Source of the DNA: Pantoea ananatis LMG 2665
Lineage (GTDB): Bacteria > Pseudomonadota > Gammaproteobacteria > Enterobacterales > Enterobacteriaceae
Length of the DNA: 54,753 nt
Direction: 5' to 3'
Assembly: GCF_000710035.2 (NCBI RefSeq)
Contig: NZ_JMJJ01000002.1
Coordinates: forward strand, 1-54,753
Shown here: positions 44,861 through 54,753 of the stretch, in pieces
Layout: each line of letters begins with the position of its first letter
Numbering within the stretch: the stretch's first letter is position 1
Translations under genes and position numbers: made by a program
The notes under the pieces: generated by a model
What the model was told of the DNA's origin: nothing
Database searches by the model: none
The model's input: only the letters and a program-made list of their open reading frames with translations

Positions 44861-45540
44861 TAAAGGCCATTGTTACCGATATTGAAGGGACCACCAGCGA
44901 TATCCGCTTTGTACATAACGTTCTGTTTCCCTATGCCCGAGCGCATCTGGCTGATTATGTTCGCAAGAATCAGACGCAGACTGAGGTGCAACAGGCGCTA
45001 AACGCCGTGCGTACCGAAGCGGGGCAACCCGATGCCGATACAAACGAGGTCATCGCTATTCTGTTTTCTTACATGGATGCGGATCGCAAATCGACCGGCC
45101 TGAAGGCGTTGCAGGGAATGATTTGGCGCGAGGGCTACCTGAGCGGCCGCTTTACGGGGCACCTTTATCCTGATGTGCTGCCCGCGCTTACGGCCTGGCA
45201 CGCGCAAGGCATTAAATTATATATATATTCCTCTGGCTCGGTTGCCGCGCAGAAATTGTTATTTGGCTACAGCGACGAAGGTGATATTACTGGTTTGTTC
45301 AGCGGCTATTTTGATACCCACGTGGGCGCCAAGCGTGAGAAGACGTCGTATCAGAACATCGCTGCGCAAACGGGCTTGCCCGCCGAACAACTGCTGTTTC
45401 TTTCTGATATTCATCAGGAGCTGGACGCAGCAGAGCAGGCCGGCTGGCACACGCTGCAGCTGATTCGTGACGCGGCAGATGATGACAGCCATCATCGTCA
45501 GGTCGCCGATTTTTCCCAGATTAACCCGGAGTCGATTTGA
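44857..45540 (+). CDS. mtnC: Enolase-phosphatase MtnC
   Basis: This 227-residue HAD-family enzyme enolises and then dephosphorylates the diketo phosphate to acireductone. The nucleophile motif is [20 protein letters not shown], motif II is IYSSGS, and motif III/IV is [14 protein letters not shown]. The start overlaps mtnB and the stop is one base before mtnD, so the three genes are one operon. Confidence 0.95.
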   Translation: MIKAIVTDIEGTTSDIRFVHNVLFPYARAHLADYVRKNQTQTEVQQALNAVRTEAGQPDADTNEVIAILFSYMDADRKSTGLKALQGMIWREGYLSGRFTGHLYPDVLPALTAWHAQGIKLYIYSSGSVAAQKLLFGYSDEGDITGLFSGYFDTHVGAKREKTSYQNIAAQTGLPAEQLLFLSDIHQELDAAEQAGWHTLQLIRDAADDDSHHRQVADFSQINPESI

Positions 45541-45541
45541 G

Positions 45542-46084
45542 ATGAGTGCACTGACCATTTTTAGCGATAGCGATCCCAGCCAGCCGATATGGCACAGCAC
45601 CGATGCTGAGGCGATTCGCGCGCGGCTGAATGCCAAAGACGTCCGTTTTGAACGCTGGCAGGCCGACCGCGATCTGGGCGAAAACCCGGATGCGGAAACG
45701 GTCATCAACGCCTATCAGCATGCCATCGACCGGCTGGTGGCCGAAAAAGGCTATCAGAGCTGGGACGTGATTAGCATGCGTGCCGATAACCCGCAGAAGG
45801 ACGTTCTGCGCCAGAAGTTTCTGTCGGAACACACGCACGGCGAAGATGAAGTGCGCTTCTTTGTCGAGGGTGCAGGGCTGTTTTGTCTGCATCTGGACGG
45901 TGAAATTTTGCAGATCCTGTGCGAAAAGAACGATCTGATCTCGGTGCCCGCCGGCACGCCGCACTGGTTTGATATGGGATCGTCCCCGCACTTCACCGCG
46001 ATTCGCATTTTTGATAATCAGGAAGGCTGGATCGCCAATTTCACCGGCGACAAGATTGCCGATGCCTATCCGCGCCTCGCGTAA
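45542..46084 (+). CDS. mtnD: Acireductone dioxygenase MtnD
   Basis: This 180-residue cupin converts acireductone and oxygen to 2-oxo-4-methylthiobutanoate and formate with Fe(II), or to methylthiopropionate, formate and CO with Ni(II). Metal ligands are His97, His99 and Glu103 (EHTHGEDE) and His141 (GTPHWFD). It is the last gene of mtnBCD and converges with mtnA. Confidence 0.96.
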   Translation: MSALTIFSDSDPSQPIWHSTDAEAIRARLNAKDVRFERWQADRDLGENPDAETVINAYQHAIDRLVAEKGYQSWDVISMRADNPQKDVLRQKFLSEHTHGEDEVRFFVEGAGLFCLHLDGEILQILCEKNDLISVPAGTPHWFDMGSSPHFTAIRIFDNQEGWIANFTGDKIADAYPRLA

Positions 46085-46101
46085 TCACGGCGCATTCTGC
46101 G

Positions 46102-46124
46102 GGCGGCTGATTCCGTAAGCCGCC
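46102..46124. terminator. Hairpin between mtnD and mtnA
   Basis: GGCGGCT (46102-46108) and AGCCGCC (46118-46124) form a short stem between convergent stops. No T run follows on either strand, so its role is uncertain. Confidence 0.35.
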
Positions 46125-46131
46125 TGTCAGC

Positions 46132-47154
46132 TTACTGTGGCTGGAAGATGCCAGCGGCAACCTGAGCCGGTGCGATCACGCCGGTATCCAGCACCCAACC
46201 GCTGATCAGCGCGGCAGGCGTAACATCAAAGGCGGGATTGTAGACCTGCGCCTCTTCAGGGGCCCACTGCACGCTGCCGAAGCTTCCGGACACACCGGTG
46301 ACTTCACTGGCGGCACGCTGTTCAATAGGAATGGCCGCGCCCGTCGGGCAGAGCCGATCCAGCGTGGTATGCGGGGCCGCAACGTAGAACGGAATACCGT
46401 GATAGTGCGCTAACACCGCCAGGCTGTAGGTGCCGATTTTGTTCGCTACGTCACCATTGGCGGCGATACGGTCCGCGCCCACCCAGATAGCGTCCACGTT
46501 GCCCGCAGCCATCAGGCTGGCGGCCATCGAATCGGTGATCAACTGGTAAGGTACGCCGAGTTCGCCGAGTTCCCAGGCGGTTAAGCGCCCGCCCTGCAAC
46601 AGGGGACGCGTTTCATCGACCCAAACATTTCGGACCTTGCCCTCTTGATGCGCGCGCGCGATAACGCCCAGGGCTGTGCCGACGCCTGCGGTCGCCAGGC
46701 CGCCCGTATTGCAGTGGGTTAACAGCTGGCTGCCGGGTTTGACCAGCGAGTTTCCGGCTTCGGCGATGCGATCGCAGAGCTGTTTATCCTCCTGCACCAG
46801 CCGCAAGGCTTCTTCTGCCAGGCTCGTCACCCTGTCTGGCTGCTCCAGCGCCTGTTTCATACGATCGAGGTTATTCATCAGGTTGACCGCGGTCGGGCGG
46901 GCGGCCCGCAATATTTCCAGCGACTGTGCCAGCTGCTCGCGTGTTTCACCCTGTTCCGCCAGCAGTGCCAGCAGCAGGGATGCAGACAGGCCAATTAACG
47001 GCGCACCGCGCACCCGCAGCGCATGAATATGTTCAACCAACTGCGCGACCGAATGGGCAGGCAGCCAGTTCTTTTGCTGGGGCAGGGCCTGCTGATCCAG
47101 TATCCAGAGCTGGTTGTTACGAACCTGTAAGCTGGTAGTTTGGAATGTCTGCAT
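46132..47154 (-). CDS. mtnA: Methylthioribose-1-phosphate isomerase
   Basis: This 340-residue enzyme converts 5-methylthioribose 1-phosphate to the ribulose form. It belongs to the eIF2B-alpha-like family. Visible blocks are [27 protein letters not shown] with the catalytic Cys, [18 protein letters not shown] with the catalytic Asp, and FYVAAP. It is divergent from mtnK across a MetJ operator. Confidence 0.95.
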   Translation of the reverse strand: MQTFQTTSLQVRNNQLWILDQQALPQQKNWLPAHSVAQLVEHIHALRVRGAPLIGLSASLLLALLAEQGETREQLAQSLEILRAARPTAVNLMNNLDRMKQALEQPDRVTSLAEEALRLVQEDKQLCDRIAEAGNSLVKPGSQLLTHCNTGGLATAGVGTALGVIARAHQEGKVRNVWVDETRPLLQGGRLTAWELGELGVPYQLITDSMAASLMAAGNVDAIWVGADRIAANGDVANKIGTYSLAVLAHYHGIPFYVAAPHTTLDRLCPTGAAIPIEQRAASEVTGVSGSFGSVQWAPEEAQVYNPAFDVTPAALISGWVLDTGVIAPAQVAAGIFQPQ

Positions 47155-47208
47155 TGTTGGTGAAATCCATGTTGCGTTAATAGCGGATATTGTGCCAACA
47201 TGCTTGAC

Positions 47209-47232
47209 GGATGTATAGACGTCTGAACGGCT
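47209..47232. promoter_or_regulatory. MetJ operator between mtnA and mtnK
   Basis: Three adjacent 8-bp boxes GGATGTAT, AGACGTCT and GAACGGCT match the MetJ consensus at 5, 8 and 5 positions; the central box is perfect. The operator sits between the divergent mtnA and mtnK and predicts joint repression when S-adenosylmethionine is plentiful. No S-box riboswitch is seen. Confidence 0.8.
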
Positions 47233-47291
47233 TATTACGAAAGATTAATCAGGTCCGGCTTGCACCGGCGTTTGTTGATGAGGAAAGGTCA

Positions 47292-48491
47292 ATGTCGCAA
47301 TACCGTACGTTCACTGCAGCCGATGCTGTGGAATATGCCAAAACGTTTGGCGGCATGGATGATCCTTCTGTTCTAAGCAGCGCGGAAGAGATTGGCGATG
47401 GTAACCTCAATCTGGTCTTTAAAATTTACGACAACCAGGGTAAAAGCCGCGTGGTAGTCAAACAGGCGCTGCCCTATGTTCGCTGCGTCGGCGAATCGTG
47501 GCCGTTAACCCTGGATCGTGCGCGTATCGAAGCGCAAACGCTGGTTGAGCACTACAAATATTGCCCCCAGCACACGGTTAAGGTTACGCATTACGATGCG
47601 GATCTGGCGGTGATGGTGATGGAAGATCTTTCCAGCCACCGCATCTGGCGCAGTGAGCTGGTGAAAGGCGCCTACTACCCTGAAGCGCCGCGTCAGCTCG
47701 GCGAATATCTGGCGCAGACGCTGTTTCACACCTCAGACTTTATTCTGCACCCGCATCACAAGAAAGCCGAGGTGGTGCGCTTTATCAACCCTGAGCTGTG
47801 CGAGATCACCGAAGATCTGTTCTTTAACGATCCCTACACTGACCACGAGCGCAACAGCTATCCTGACGCGCTGGAGCCGCTGGTCGCATCCCTCCGCACT
47901 GACGACGCGTTGCGTATTGCTGTGGCCGGGCTCAAGCACGTTTTCTTCAGCCATGCCGAGGCGTTACTGCATGGGGATATCCACAGCGGCTCGATTTTTG
48001 TGGCTGACGGCAGCTTGAAAGCGATTGATGCCGAGTTTGGTTATTTTGGACCCATCGGCTTTGACGTAGGCACCGCGCTGGGTAACCTGCTGATCAACTA
48101 CTGTGGTTTACCGGGCCTGTTGCCTCCCCGCGAAGCCGTTGATGCCCGTGAGCAGCGCCTTAGCGACGTGCGTGATGTCTGGAATACCTTTGCGACGCGC
48201 TTCCTGGCGCTGGCAGAAAGTCACACCCAGGATGTTGCCATGGCGTATCCAGGTTATGCACAGGCGTTTCTGCGCAAAGTCTGGGCGGACACCATTGGCT
48301 TTTGTGGAACGGAGTTGATCCGTCGAACGGTGGGCATGTCGCACGTGGCGGACATGAAGCTGATTCAGGATGATGAAATGCGCACCGATTGTATTCGCAA
48401 TGCGATTACCTTAGGCCGCACCCTGATTCTGGCCGCCGGGCACGTGGACGATGTCGAGGCATTGATTGCCCGCATTCGTCAGGCAGGATAA
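47292..48491 (+). CDS. mtnK: Methylthioribose kinase
   Basis: This 399-residue kinase phosphorylates 5-methylthioribose, the first committed step after nucleosidase action. It has an aminoglycoside-phosphotransferase-like fold: [13 protein letters not shown] (glycine-rich loop), [11 protein letters not shown] (Lys), the catalytic loop [12 protein letters not shown] and [15 protein letters not shown]. The ATG at 47292 follows GAGGAAAGG; the in-frame ATG at 47211 lies in the MetJ operator and is rejected. Confidence 0.95.
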   Translation: MSQYRTFTAADAVEYAKTFGGMDDPSVLSSAEEIGDGNLNLVFKIYDNQGKSRVVVKQALPYVRCVGESWPLTLDRARIEAQTLVEHYKYCPQHTVKVTHYDADLAVMVMEDLSSHRIWRSELVKGAYYPEAPRQLGEYLAQTLFHTSDFILHPHHKKAEVVRFINPELCEITEDLFFNDPYTDHERNSYPDALEPLVASLRTDDALRIAVAGLKHVFFSHAEALLHGDIHSGSIFVADGSLKAIDAEFGYFGPIGFDVGTALGNLLINYCGLPGLLPPREAVDAREQRLSDVRDVWNTFATRFLALAESHTQDVAMAYPGYAQAFLRKVWADTIGFCGTELIRRTVGMSHVADMKLIQDDEMRTDCIRNAITLGRTLILAAGHVDDVEALIARIRQAG

Positions 48492-48516
48492 AAAAAGGCC
48501 GACATGATGTCGGCCT
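48491..48516 (-). terminator. Bidirectional terminator between mtnK and fadE
   Basis: AGGCCGAC (48496-48503) pairs with GTCGGCCT (48509-48516) around ATGAT. The A run at 48491-48496 gives a T run for fadE on the minus strand; the plus-strand tail GATTGTTT is weaker. Confidence 0.8.
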
Positions 48517-48522
48517 GATTGT

Positions 48523-50970
48523 TTATGCTGCCTCACTGGGGCGGGCGGGTTTTGAGACATCCTGCTTTGCCGGCACGGCCAGCGCATCAGCCTCAAACTC
48601 ATCCACGTTAATGGAACGCAGACGGCTCTGCTCGGCGCGTTTCAGCACTTCAGCTTCTTTGTCGTCAATCCAGCCCTGTTCCAACGCCTGTTTAGCCAGC
48701 GCATCCAGTCGGGTGAATGAGAAGTGTTTTTTATGCTGCTTGCACAGGCGGTCGTGAATCACTTCCGCCGCCATTACGTCCTGTAATGCCTGCTCTAACT
48801 GACCAGCAGGATTATGCTGGCTCGGCGCAAGATACTGACCGCGGCCCAGGCGCGTGCGCGTCGCTGAAGGCACCTGCAGCATTTTTGCCAGTTTGTGATC
48901 AAGACGATCGGACGGTGCAGGGCAGTGCTGACCACCGGCAAACACCATCAGTCGAATAACGCCAGCCACCAGGCGGTTCGGGAAATTACTCAGCAGATCG
49001 TCCATGGCTTTCTCTGCTTTATTCAGTGCATCCTGCACGCCCCAGTGCACCAGCGGTAAATCGGCTTCGTGGCGTCCTTCATCGTCATAGCGTTTCAGAG
49101 TGGCAGACGCCAGGTAGAGCTGACTCAGCACATCACCCAGGCGAGCAGACATCCGTTCGCGACGTTTCAGGCTGCCGCCTAAGACCGCCATAGAAACATC
49201 TGACAGCAAGGCCAGGTTGGCACTAATGCGGTTCATGTGCTGATAATAGCGACGCGTTACATCGCGGGTTGGCGCGGCGCTGGTGCGACCGCCCAGCAGG
49301 CCTAGCCACAGGCTGCGCATCGCGTTGCTGCCAACGTGACCAATATGGCTAAACAGCGCCTTATCGAAGGCGGCAACATCGTTGCTGGCGGCGGCGGCCA
49401 TTTCCTGCAGGACATAAGGATGGCAACGAATTGCCCCCTGACCAAAGATAATCATGCTGCGGGTCAGAATGTTCGCGCCTTCCACGGTGATAGCGATGGG
49501 CGCACCCTGATAGGCACGCGCCAGGAAGTTGCTGTCACCCAGCATGATGCCCTTACCACCCGCGATATCCATCGCATCGATGATTGACTGTTGAGCGCGA
49601 TGGGTACAGTGATATTTGACGATGGCTGACAGCACCGCGGGTTTTTCACCCTGCATAATCCCTGTGGTGATTAGCGTAGCGGCCGCGTCCATTACATAGG
49701 CATTACCTGCGATGCGCGCCAGCGGCTCTTCAATACCTTCCATTTTACCGATAGACAGCTTGAACTGACGACGGATGTGCGCATAGGCGCCGGTCGCCAG
49801 TGCCACCGTTTTCAGGCTACCGGTTGAGTTTGACGGCAGCGTGATGCCACGTCCGACGGACAGACATTCCACCAGCATCCGCCAGCCCTGACCGGCCATT
49901 TCCGGGCCGCCAATGATGAAATCAATGGGGACAAAAATGTCTTTCCCACGGGTTGGACCATTCTGGAACGGTACGTTGAGCGGGAAGTGGCGATGACCGA
50001 TTTCCACGCCCGGCGTGCTGGTTGGGATCAGGGCACAGGTAATGCCCAGTTCCTCTTTCTCGCCCAGCAGATGCTCGGGGTCGGAAAGCTTAAAGGCCAG
50101 ACCCAGTACGGTGGCGATTGGGGCTAACGTGATATAGCGCTTGTTCCAGGTCAGTCGCATGCCCAGCACCTGCTGGCCCTGCCATTCGCCCATGCAAACG
50201 ACGCCGGTATCGGGGATTGCCCCGGCATCGGAACCCGCTTCCGGGCTGGTAAGGGCGAAACAGGGAATCTCATCGCCCCGCGCCAGACGCGGCAAATAAT
50301 GGTCTTTCTGTTTTTCCGTTCCGTAATGTTGCAGCAGTTCGCCCGGACCCAGTGAGTTAGGCACCCCCACGGTAATCGCCAGAATACCCGATACGCCCGA
50401 CAGTTTTTGCAACACGCGTGCCTGGGCATAGGCGGAGAATGCCAGTCCGCCGTACTCTTTTTTAATGATCATGGCGAAGAAGCGGTGCTCTTTCAGATAG
50501 GCCCACAACTCTGGCGGCATATCCGCCAGTTCATGGGTGATCTGGAAATCATTCGCCATGCGGCAGGCTTCTTCCACCGGGCCATCAATAAAGGCCTGTT
50601 CTTCCGGCGTCAGGCGCGGTTGCGGGTAGTTGTGCAGTTTCTGCCAGTCAGGTTTGCCCTGAAAAAGATCGCCTTCCCACCAGGTTGTGCCCGCGTCAAT
50701 CGCCTCTTTTTCCGTACGAGACATCGGCGGCATGACCTGCTGAAAGCGCTGCAGCACCGGTTTGGAAAACAGTTTGCGGCGCAGGCTGGTCAGGTTCAGC
50801 GGCAGCAGGATGATCGCCAGCGGCAACAGCAGCCACGGCGTCCACAGGTGGGCCACCGCCATCGCAGCGGTCCACAGCAGCAGGATTGCGCTACTGAGTG
50901 ACAGAGAGATGCGGTGATAAAACAGGGCGCCAATTAGCACCACTGTCGCAAGAATCGAGACAACCATCAT
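48523..50970 (-). CDS. fadE: Acyl-CoA dehydrogenase FadE
   Basis: FadE performs the first oxidation of fatty-acyl-CoA beta-oxidation. The 815-residue length equals E. coli FadE (814), much longer than ordinary acyl-CoA dehydrogenases. The N terminus has hydrophobic segments (about residues 1-60) consistent with membrane association. The dehydrogenase core follows ([35 protein letters not shown]), then the FadE-specific C-terminal domain. A FadR operator lies just upstream. It stands alone between the mtnK terminator and gmhA. Confidence 0.96.
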   Translation of the reverse strand: MMVVSILATVVLIGALFYHRISLSLSSAILLLWTAAMAVAHLWTPWLLLPLAIILLPLNLTSLRRKLFSKPVLQRFQQVMPPMSRTEKEAIDAGTTWWEGDLFQGKPDWQKLHNYPQPRLTPEEQAFIDGPVEEACRMANDFQITHELADMPPELWAYLKEHRFFAMIIKKEYGGLAFSAYAQARVLQKLSGVSGILAITVGVPNSLGPGELLQHYGTEKQKDHYLPRLARGDEIPCFALTSPEAGSDAGAIPDTGVVCMGEWQGQQVLGMRLTWNKRYITLAPIATVLGLAFKLSDPEHLLGEKEELGITCALIPTSTPGVEIGHRHFPLNVPFQNGPTRGKDIFVPIDFIIGGPEMAGQGWRMLVECLSVGRGITLPSNSTGSLKTVALATGAYAHIRRQFKLSIGKMEGIEEPLARIAGNAYVMDAAATLITTGIMQGEKPAVLSAIVKYHCTHRAQQSIIDAMDIAGGKGIMLGDSNFLARAYQGAPIAITVEGANILTRSMIIFGQGAIRCHPYVLQEMAAAASNDVAAFDKALFSHIGHVGSNAMRSLWLGLLGGRTSAAPTRDVTRRYYQHMNRISANLALLSDVSMAVLGGSLKRRERMSARLGDVLSQLYLASATLKRYDDEGRHEADLPLVHWGVQDALNKAEKAMDDLLSNFPNRLVAGVIRLMVFAGGQHCPAPSDRLDHKLAKMLQVPSATRTRLGRGQYLAPSQHNPAGQLEQALQDVMAAEVIHDRLCKQHKKHFSFTRLDALAKQALEQGWIDDKEAEVLKRAEQSRLRSINVDEFEADALAVPAKQDVSKPARPSEAA

Positions 50971-50993
50971 AATGAAGTGCTCCGTTAAGTAGT

Positions 50994-51010
50994 AAGAGGT
51001 CTGACCTGTT
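50994..51010. promoter_or_regulatory. FadR operator before fadE
   Basis: AAGAGGTCTGACCTGTT agrees with the FadR consensus AACTGGTCNGACCTGTT at 15 of 17 positions. It begins 24 bases upstream of the fadE ATG, a place that would block transcription until long-chain acyl-CoA releases FadR. Confidence 0.8.
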
Positions 51011-51226
51011 ATAAAGAGAGGTTTAAATCACCTGCTGGCATTTATCAATTTGTTTACATCGCAATTACAACCTGACTCACAAAATCAGCGAAACAGCGCC
51101 CGTAATGAAAATAACGAACATGAAAAAAACGGCGGGCACACGGCTATCTGACCCTGTGGTGCTTTGCGCAGGTCAACCATTCCGTTAAACTTGCTGCGAT
51201 TAACCTCCCCTACAAAGGACAAGTCT

Positions 51227-51805
51227 ATGTATCAGGACATTATTCGTTCAGAGCTCAATGAAGCGGCAGAGACGTTGAATCACTTTCTGAGTGACGACGC
51301 GAACATTCACACCATCCAACGGGCGGCGGTGATGTTGGCTGACAGCTTCAAAGCGGGCGGCAAAGTGCTTTCCTGCGGCAACGGTGGTTCTCACTGTGAT
51401 GCGATGCACTTTGCTGAAGAACTCACGGGCCGCTACCGTGAAAATCGTCCTGGATATCCGGCTATTGCCATTTCAGACGTCAGCCACCTTTCCTGCGTGA
51501 GCAATGACTTCGGCTATGACCACGTCTTTTCCCGTTACGTTGAAGCGGTAGGGCGTTCAGGCGACGTGCTGCTCGGGATCTCGACGTCAGGAAACTCGGC
51601 CAACATCATCAAGGCCGTTGAGGCTGCGCGTGCGCAGGGGATGAAAGTGATCACTCTGACGGGTAAAGATGGCGGCAAGATGGCTGGCAGCGCGGACATT
51701 GAAATCCGTGTGCCGCATTTTGGCTATGCCGATCGCATTCAGGAGATCCATATTAAAGTGATTCATATCCTGATGCTGCTGATTGAAAAAGAGATGGTCA
51801 GGTAA
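51227..51805 (+). CDS. gmhA: Sedoheptulose 7-phosphate isomerase GmhA
   Basis: GmhA converts sedoheptulose 7-phosphate to D-glycero-D-manno-heptose 7-phosphate, the first step of lipopolysaccharide core heptose synthesis. The 192-residue single SIS domain contains [35 protein letters not shown] and the C-terminal [17 protein letters not shown] helix. The ATG at 51227 gives exactly the E. coli length. A terminator follows. Confidence 0.97.
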   Translation: MYQDIIRSELNEAAETLNHFLSDDANIHTIQRAAVMLADSFKAGGKVLSCGNGGSHCDAMHFAEELTGRYRENRPGYPAIAISDVSHLSCVSNDFGYDHVFSRYVEAVGRSGDVLLGISTSGNSANIIKAVEAARAQGMKVITLTGKDGGKMAGSADIEIRVPHFGYADRIQEIHIKVIHILMLLIEKEMVR

Positions 51806-51816
51806 GAGCACGACTG

Positions 51817-51843
51817 GCCTCCTGAGCGGCAGGAGGCGTTTTG
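51817..51843 (+). terminator. Terminator after gmhA
   Basis: GCCTCCTG (51817-51824) pairs with CAGGAGGC (51830-51837) around AGCGG and is followed by GTTTTG. Confidence 0.8.
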
Positions 51844-51859
51844 ACATAAGGCGGTTGCT

Positions 51860-52633
51860 ATGTGCGAATTGCTCGGGATGAGCGCCAATGTTCCCACCGA
51901 CATTTGTTTCAGTTTTACCGGATTAGTGCAGCGCGGCGGCGGAACAGGGCCGCATAAAGACGGCTGGGGTATTACGTTTTACGAAGATAAAGGTTGCCGC
52001 ACCTTTAAAGATCCCTTGCCGAGTTTTAATTCCCCCATTGCGCGTCTGGTGCAGGAATACCCGATCAAGTCCCATTCCGTCGTGGCGCATATTCGCCAGG
52101 CGAACCGTGGGCCGGTCTCTCTGGAAAACACCCATCCGTTTACGCGGGAACTGTGGGGGCGAAACTGGACCTATGCGCACAACGGGCAGCTTAAAGGCTA
52201 CAGGCAACTAGAGACCGGAACCTTTCGTCCGGTTGGTGAAACCGACAGTGAAAAGGCATTCTGCTGGATCCTGCACAAGCTGGCAACGCGCTATCCGCGT
52301 ACGCCAGGTAACTGGCCTGCGGTCTTTCGCTATATCGGCGAACTGGTGGGCGAACTGCGGCAGAAGGGCGTGTTTAACATGCTGCTGTCGGATGGTCGCT
52401 ACTTAATGGCGTTCTGCTCGACCAATCTGTTCTGGATTACCCGCCGAGCCCCTTTTGGCCGGGCGCAGCTACTTGATCAGGATGTGGAAATTGATTTCCA
52501 GAAACATACCGGCGCGAACGATGTAGTCACTGTCATTGCGACACAGCCGTTAACGGGGAATGAAACCTGGCACCGGATCGTGCCAGGCGAATGGGCTTTA
52601 TTTTACCTTGGAGAGCGCCAGGAACGACTGTGA
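51860..52633 (+). CDS. yafJ: Class II glutamine amidotransferase YafJ
   Basis: This 257-residue protein is a stand-alone Ntn glutaminase domain. The nucleophile is Cys2 ([15 protein letters not shown]), exposed after removal of Met1. [37 protein letters not shown] and [10 protein letters not shown] are the glutamine-binding blocks. E. coli YafJ has no firmly assigned role; EgtC-like activity is a family possibility. Its 3' end overlaps yafK on the other strand by 36 bases. Confidence 0.92.
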   Translation: MCELLGMSANVPTDICFSFTGLVQRGGGTGPHKDGWGITFYEDKGCRTFKDPLPSFNSPIARLVQEYPIKSHSVVAHIRQANRGPVSLENTHPFTRELWGRNWTYAHNGQLKGYRQLETGTFRPVGETDSEKAFCWILHKLATRYPRTPGNWPAVFRYIGELVGELRQKGVFNMLLSDGRYLMAFCSTNLFWITRRAPFGRAQLLDQDVEIDFQKHTGANDVVTVIATQPLTGNETWHRIVPGEWALFYLGERQERL

Positions 52634-53338
52634 GGCCGCTTCGGGTTGTGTGATGACCGGGCTGCTGTTCATCACATATCTGCCGCTGGCAACATTCACC
52701 GTTGGCGGCTGATGATATTGCGCAAAATAGGCATAGCCGGGCTGAAGCTGCTTCCAGAAATCCGCATAGGTGGAATAGCGATGACGCTGCATATTGCTCT
52801 CCGTCATACGAAACGGATAAATGGCAATATTCACTTCCTGCTGGCCATTGCGTAATGCGGCGTTCACATAAGTGAAAATCTGATCCATGTAAGCATTGGT
52901 CATGGCATAGCAGCCGATAGACTTGCAGTCGCCATGAATCATCAGGTAGTTACCACTGTAGCCCTGATCGCGGTCATATTGGTTGGGAAAGCCAATATTA
53001 ATCGCGCGGTAAAAACGGCTGTCTGGCTTCAGCTGATTCATTTTTACGCTGTAAAAACCTTCCGGGCTTTTAAAATCGCCTTCACGACGTTTAGGGCCAA
53101 GGCCGCCAGAAAAGTTGCAGATGCGGTAGGTATCCAGCAAACGGTACTCATTACCGATTTTGCCGTATAGCTCAAGCGTACGCTCTTCCTTAAAGATCTG
53201 AATATAAACCGGTGTACCGATTAGCTGTTTCTTTAATTCTTTACTGACCGGGGCCAGTTGCTGAACCGGCTCAGGAGTCATTGCCATGCTGAGGGCTGGC
53301 AGTAAAATCATCGCAAACAGAAGTGCGATTTTGCCCAT
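52598..53338 (-). CDS. yafK: Murein L,D-transpeptidase-family protein YafK (DpaA/LdtF)
   Basis: This 246-residue periplasmic protein has a signal peptide ([19 protein letters not shown]) and the YkuD fold with catalytic [13 protein letters not shown]. In E. coli YafK (DpaA/LdtF) hydrolyses the bond that links Braun lipoprotein to peptidoglycan rather than forming cross-links. The ATG at 53338 gives exactly the E. coli length and a clean signal peptide; an in-frame start at 53398 is rejected. It is divergent from dinB and convergent with yafJ. Confidence 0.93.
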   Translation of the reverse strand: MGKIALLFAMILLPALSMAMTPEPVQQLAPVSKELKKQLIGTPVYIQIFKEERTLELYGKIGNEYRLLDTYRICNFSGGLGPKRREGDFKSPEGFYSVKMNQLKPDSRFYRAINIGFPNQYDRDQGYSGNYLMIHGDCKSIGCYAMTNAYMDQIFTYVNAALRNGQQEVNIAIYPFRMTESNMQRHRYSTYADFWKQLQPGYAYFAQYHQPPTVNVASGRYVMNSSPVITQPEAASQSFLALSKVK

Positions 53339-53553
53339 GCTGTGTATACCTTGAAGTGAAGAAGAACAATGGCGCGGTAAGTGCGCCTCTGTTTGCATTA
53401 TCGGAACTTTCCGCTACCGCAGCGCAACATTAAACATTGTGTGTTTTTTTAGCAATACAGCGCAGAGCAAAATGTCCATTTCTTTGATGGAATAGCGCTG
53501 AAAATTTGTAAAGTTTGTTAGCAACTGCAAGAAATATTGCACAAGTCTCTTCT

Positions 53554-53573
53554 GACTGTATACTTATCCAGTA
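53554..53573 (+). promoter_or_regulatory. LexA box of dinB
   Basis: GACTGTATACTTATCCAGTA contains CTG-N10-CAG with the TATA-rich centre of SOS boxes and nearly equals the E. coli dinB box. It ends 11 bases before the ATG, almost touching the GGAGG ribosome-binding site at 53576-53580, so the promoter must lie within or just upstream of the box. Confidence 0.88.
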
Positions 53574-53584
53574 CTGGAGGGGCG

Positions 53585-54640
53585 ATGCGTAAGATCATTC
53601 ATGTCGATATGGACTGCTTTTTTGCAGCAGTGGAAATGCGTGATGACCCTTCATTACGTGATATTCCCATGGCCATTGGCGGCAGCCGCGATCGCCGCGG
53701 CGTGATCAGTACCGCTAACTATCCGGCACGTAAATATGGCGTGCGCAGTGCGATGCCGACCGGTATGGCATTAAAGCTTTGCCCCCATCTGCGTTTATTG
53801 CCCGGGCGCTATGAAGTCTATAAAGAAGCCTCCAGCCAGATTCGCGCCATCTTTTCCCGTTTTACCTCCCTTATTGAGCCGCTTTCGCTGGATGAAGCCT
53901 ATCTGGACGTTACCGACAGTACGCACTGCCAGGGCTCTGCCACGTTGATCGCCCAGGAGATCCGCGCCACTATTTTTCGCGAAACGCAGCTCACCGCCTC
54001 GGCGGGCATCGCACCGATCAAATTCCTTGCCAAGATCGCCTCCGATTTAAATAAGCCGGATGGTCAGTACGTCATCACGCCTGCGCAGATGTCTGACTTT
54101 TTGTTGGCGTTACCCTTGGCAAAAATCCCCGGCGTGGGGAAAGTCTCGGCAAAAAAGTTGGAAGAGATGGGCCTGCACACCTGCGCCGACGTGCAAAATG
54201 CCGATTTGGCACTGCTGCTAAAACGGTTTGGTAAGTTTGGCCGGATATTATGGGAGCGCAGCCACGGTATTGATGAACGCGGTGTGGTGGTGGAACGCGA
54301 ACGGAAATCATTAGGCGTTGAGCGTACGCTGGCTGACGATATCGACAGCTGGGAGCGCTGCCTGGAAATCATTGATTACCTCTATGCCGAGCTTGATCGG
54401 CGCCTGACGCAGATTCGCCCCGATAAGCATATTGCGCGCCAGGGCGTGAAGCTGAAGTTCAGTGATTTCCAACAGACGACTCAGGAGCATGTCTGGCCGG
54501 TGCTAAATAAAGAAGACATGATTGCCGTGGCGCGTAAAACCTGGGATGAGCGCCGGGCGGGTCGCGGTGTGCGGCTGGTGGGATTGCATGTGACGCTGGT
54601 GGATCCGCAGTTGGAGCGGCAGCTGTTGCTGGGCATATAG
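53585..54640 (+). CDS. dinB: DNA polymerase IV DinB
   Basis: This 351-residue Y-family polymerase performs translesion synthesis and has no proofreading domain. Catalytic acids are Asp8 in [14 protein letters not shown] and the Asp-Glu pair in [25 protein letters not shown] is the helix-hairpin-helix of the thumb, and the C-terminal QLLLGI is the likely beta-clamp-binding tail. The ATG at 53585 gives exactly the E. coli length. A LexA box precedes it, predicting SOS induction. Confidence 0.97.
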   Translation: MRKIIHVDMDCFFAAVEMRDDPSLRDIPMAIGGSRDRRGVISTANYPARKYGVRSAMPTGMALKLCPHLRLLPGRYEVYKEASSQIRAIFSRFTSLIEPLSLDEAYLDVTDSTHCQGSATLIAQEIRATIFRETQLTASAGIAPIKFLAKIASDLNKPDGQYVITPAQMSDFLLALPLAKIPGVGKVSAKKLEEMGLHTCADVQNADLALLLKRFGKFGRILWERSHGIDERGVVVERERKSLGVERTLADDIDSWERCLEIIDYLYAELDRRLTQIRPDKHIARQGVKLKFSDFQQTTQEHVWPVLNKEDMIAVARKTWDERRAGRGVRLVGLHVTLVDPQLERQLLLGI

Positions 54641-54649
54641 GGGAGTTCC

Positions 54650-54753
54650 GCCGTTGGCGGGGATGGGGTTTGCTCTGGTTCTGCCCGGCTGGGCGCTACG
54701 GTTTTGCATTGAGTATGTTCCGCCCGGCTGGGCGTTATGGTTTTGTTCTGAGC
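54650..54753. repeat. Short tandem repeat downstream of dinB, cut by the window end
   Basis: Two clear copies of GCCCGGCTGGGCG, each followed by a similar tail ending GTTTTG and then TGAG, start at 54683 and 54722, a period of 39. A degenerate copy starts at 54650 (GCCGTTGGCGG). Each unit can form a small GCCC/GGGC hairpin followed by T-rich sequence, so the first may end dinB transcription. The array may continue outside the window. Confidence 0.6.

Noticed and set aside
47211..47291. Longer mtnK start at 47211
   Set aside because: The ATG lies in the MetJ operator and the added residues are not part of the kinase family; 47292 has a good ribosome-binding site.

Overview
The window is chromosomal DNA of a gamma-proteobacterium of the order Enterobacterales. 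Both ends follow the Escherichia coli K-12 aspU-to-dinB segment: 5S rRNA, tRNA-Asp, yafC, yafD, mltD, gloB, yafS, rnhA, dnaQ and tRNA-Asp on the left, and yafV, fadE, gmhA, yafJ, yafK and dinB on the right. dkgB and yafE of K-12 are absent. A complete methionine salvage set between yafV and fadE, and a Yersinia/Serratia/Erwinia-like palindromic repeat in the rRNA spacer, favour Erwiniaceae (Pantoea/Erwinia/Mixta) or a relative. The family assignment is inference.

Between the second tRNA-Asp and yafV lie about 35 kb that are not at this place in E. coli. Three blocks follow one another. (i) 7.4-13.2 kb is a glucitol (sorbitol) operon, srlA-E-B-D-M-R-gutQ plus a fructose-6-phosphate aldolase-like gene, all on the minus strand, with a class II CRP promoter. 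(ii) 13.6-17.7 kb and 28.9-39.8 kb are two halves of a Klebsiella-type hpx uric acid/ureide pathway: permease, HpxS regulator, allantoin racemase and allantoinase on the left; HpxZYXW, an RpiR regulator, an ABC importer, ureidoglycine aminotransferase, allantoate amidohydrolase, OHCU decarboxylase and HIU hydrolase on the right. The urate-forming and urate-oxidising enzymes are not in the window. (iii) 17.8-28.8 kb, between the hpx halves, is a cluster I cannot match to a known pathway: a class II aldolase-like protein, an ABC importer whose permease and ATPase are one polypeptide, a PhyH-type Fe(II)/2-oxoglutarate oxygenase, a second 2-oxoglutarate oxygenase of the BesD/HalD-like hydroxylase type, a flavin monooxygenase, a RidA-like protein without the catalytic arginine, a DUF1028 protein, an ArgE-like M20 deacylase and two LysR regulators. 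katG follows block (ii).

Several intergenic regions in blocks (ii) and (iii) carry sigma-54 (-24/-12) promoter motifs. The best two match TGGCAC-N5-TTGCA exactly. One precedes the hpx transporter-JKQT operon, with an NtrC-like site upstream; the other precedes the LysR gene of the unknown cluster. This suggests that the cluster is part of the nitrogen-limitation response and scavenges nitrogen from an unidentified, probably plant- or soil-derived, compound.

The right part (42.2-54.6 kb) holds housekeeping and stress functions with readable operators: MetJ boxes before mtnB and between mtnA and mtnK, a FadR operator before fadE, and a LexA box before dinB. The window ends inside a short tandem repeat downstream of dinB.
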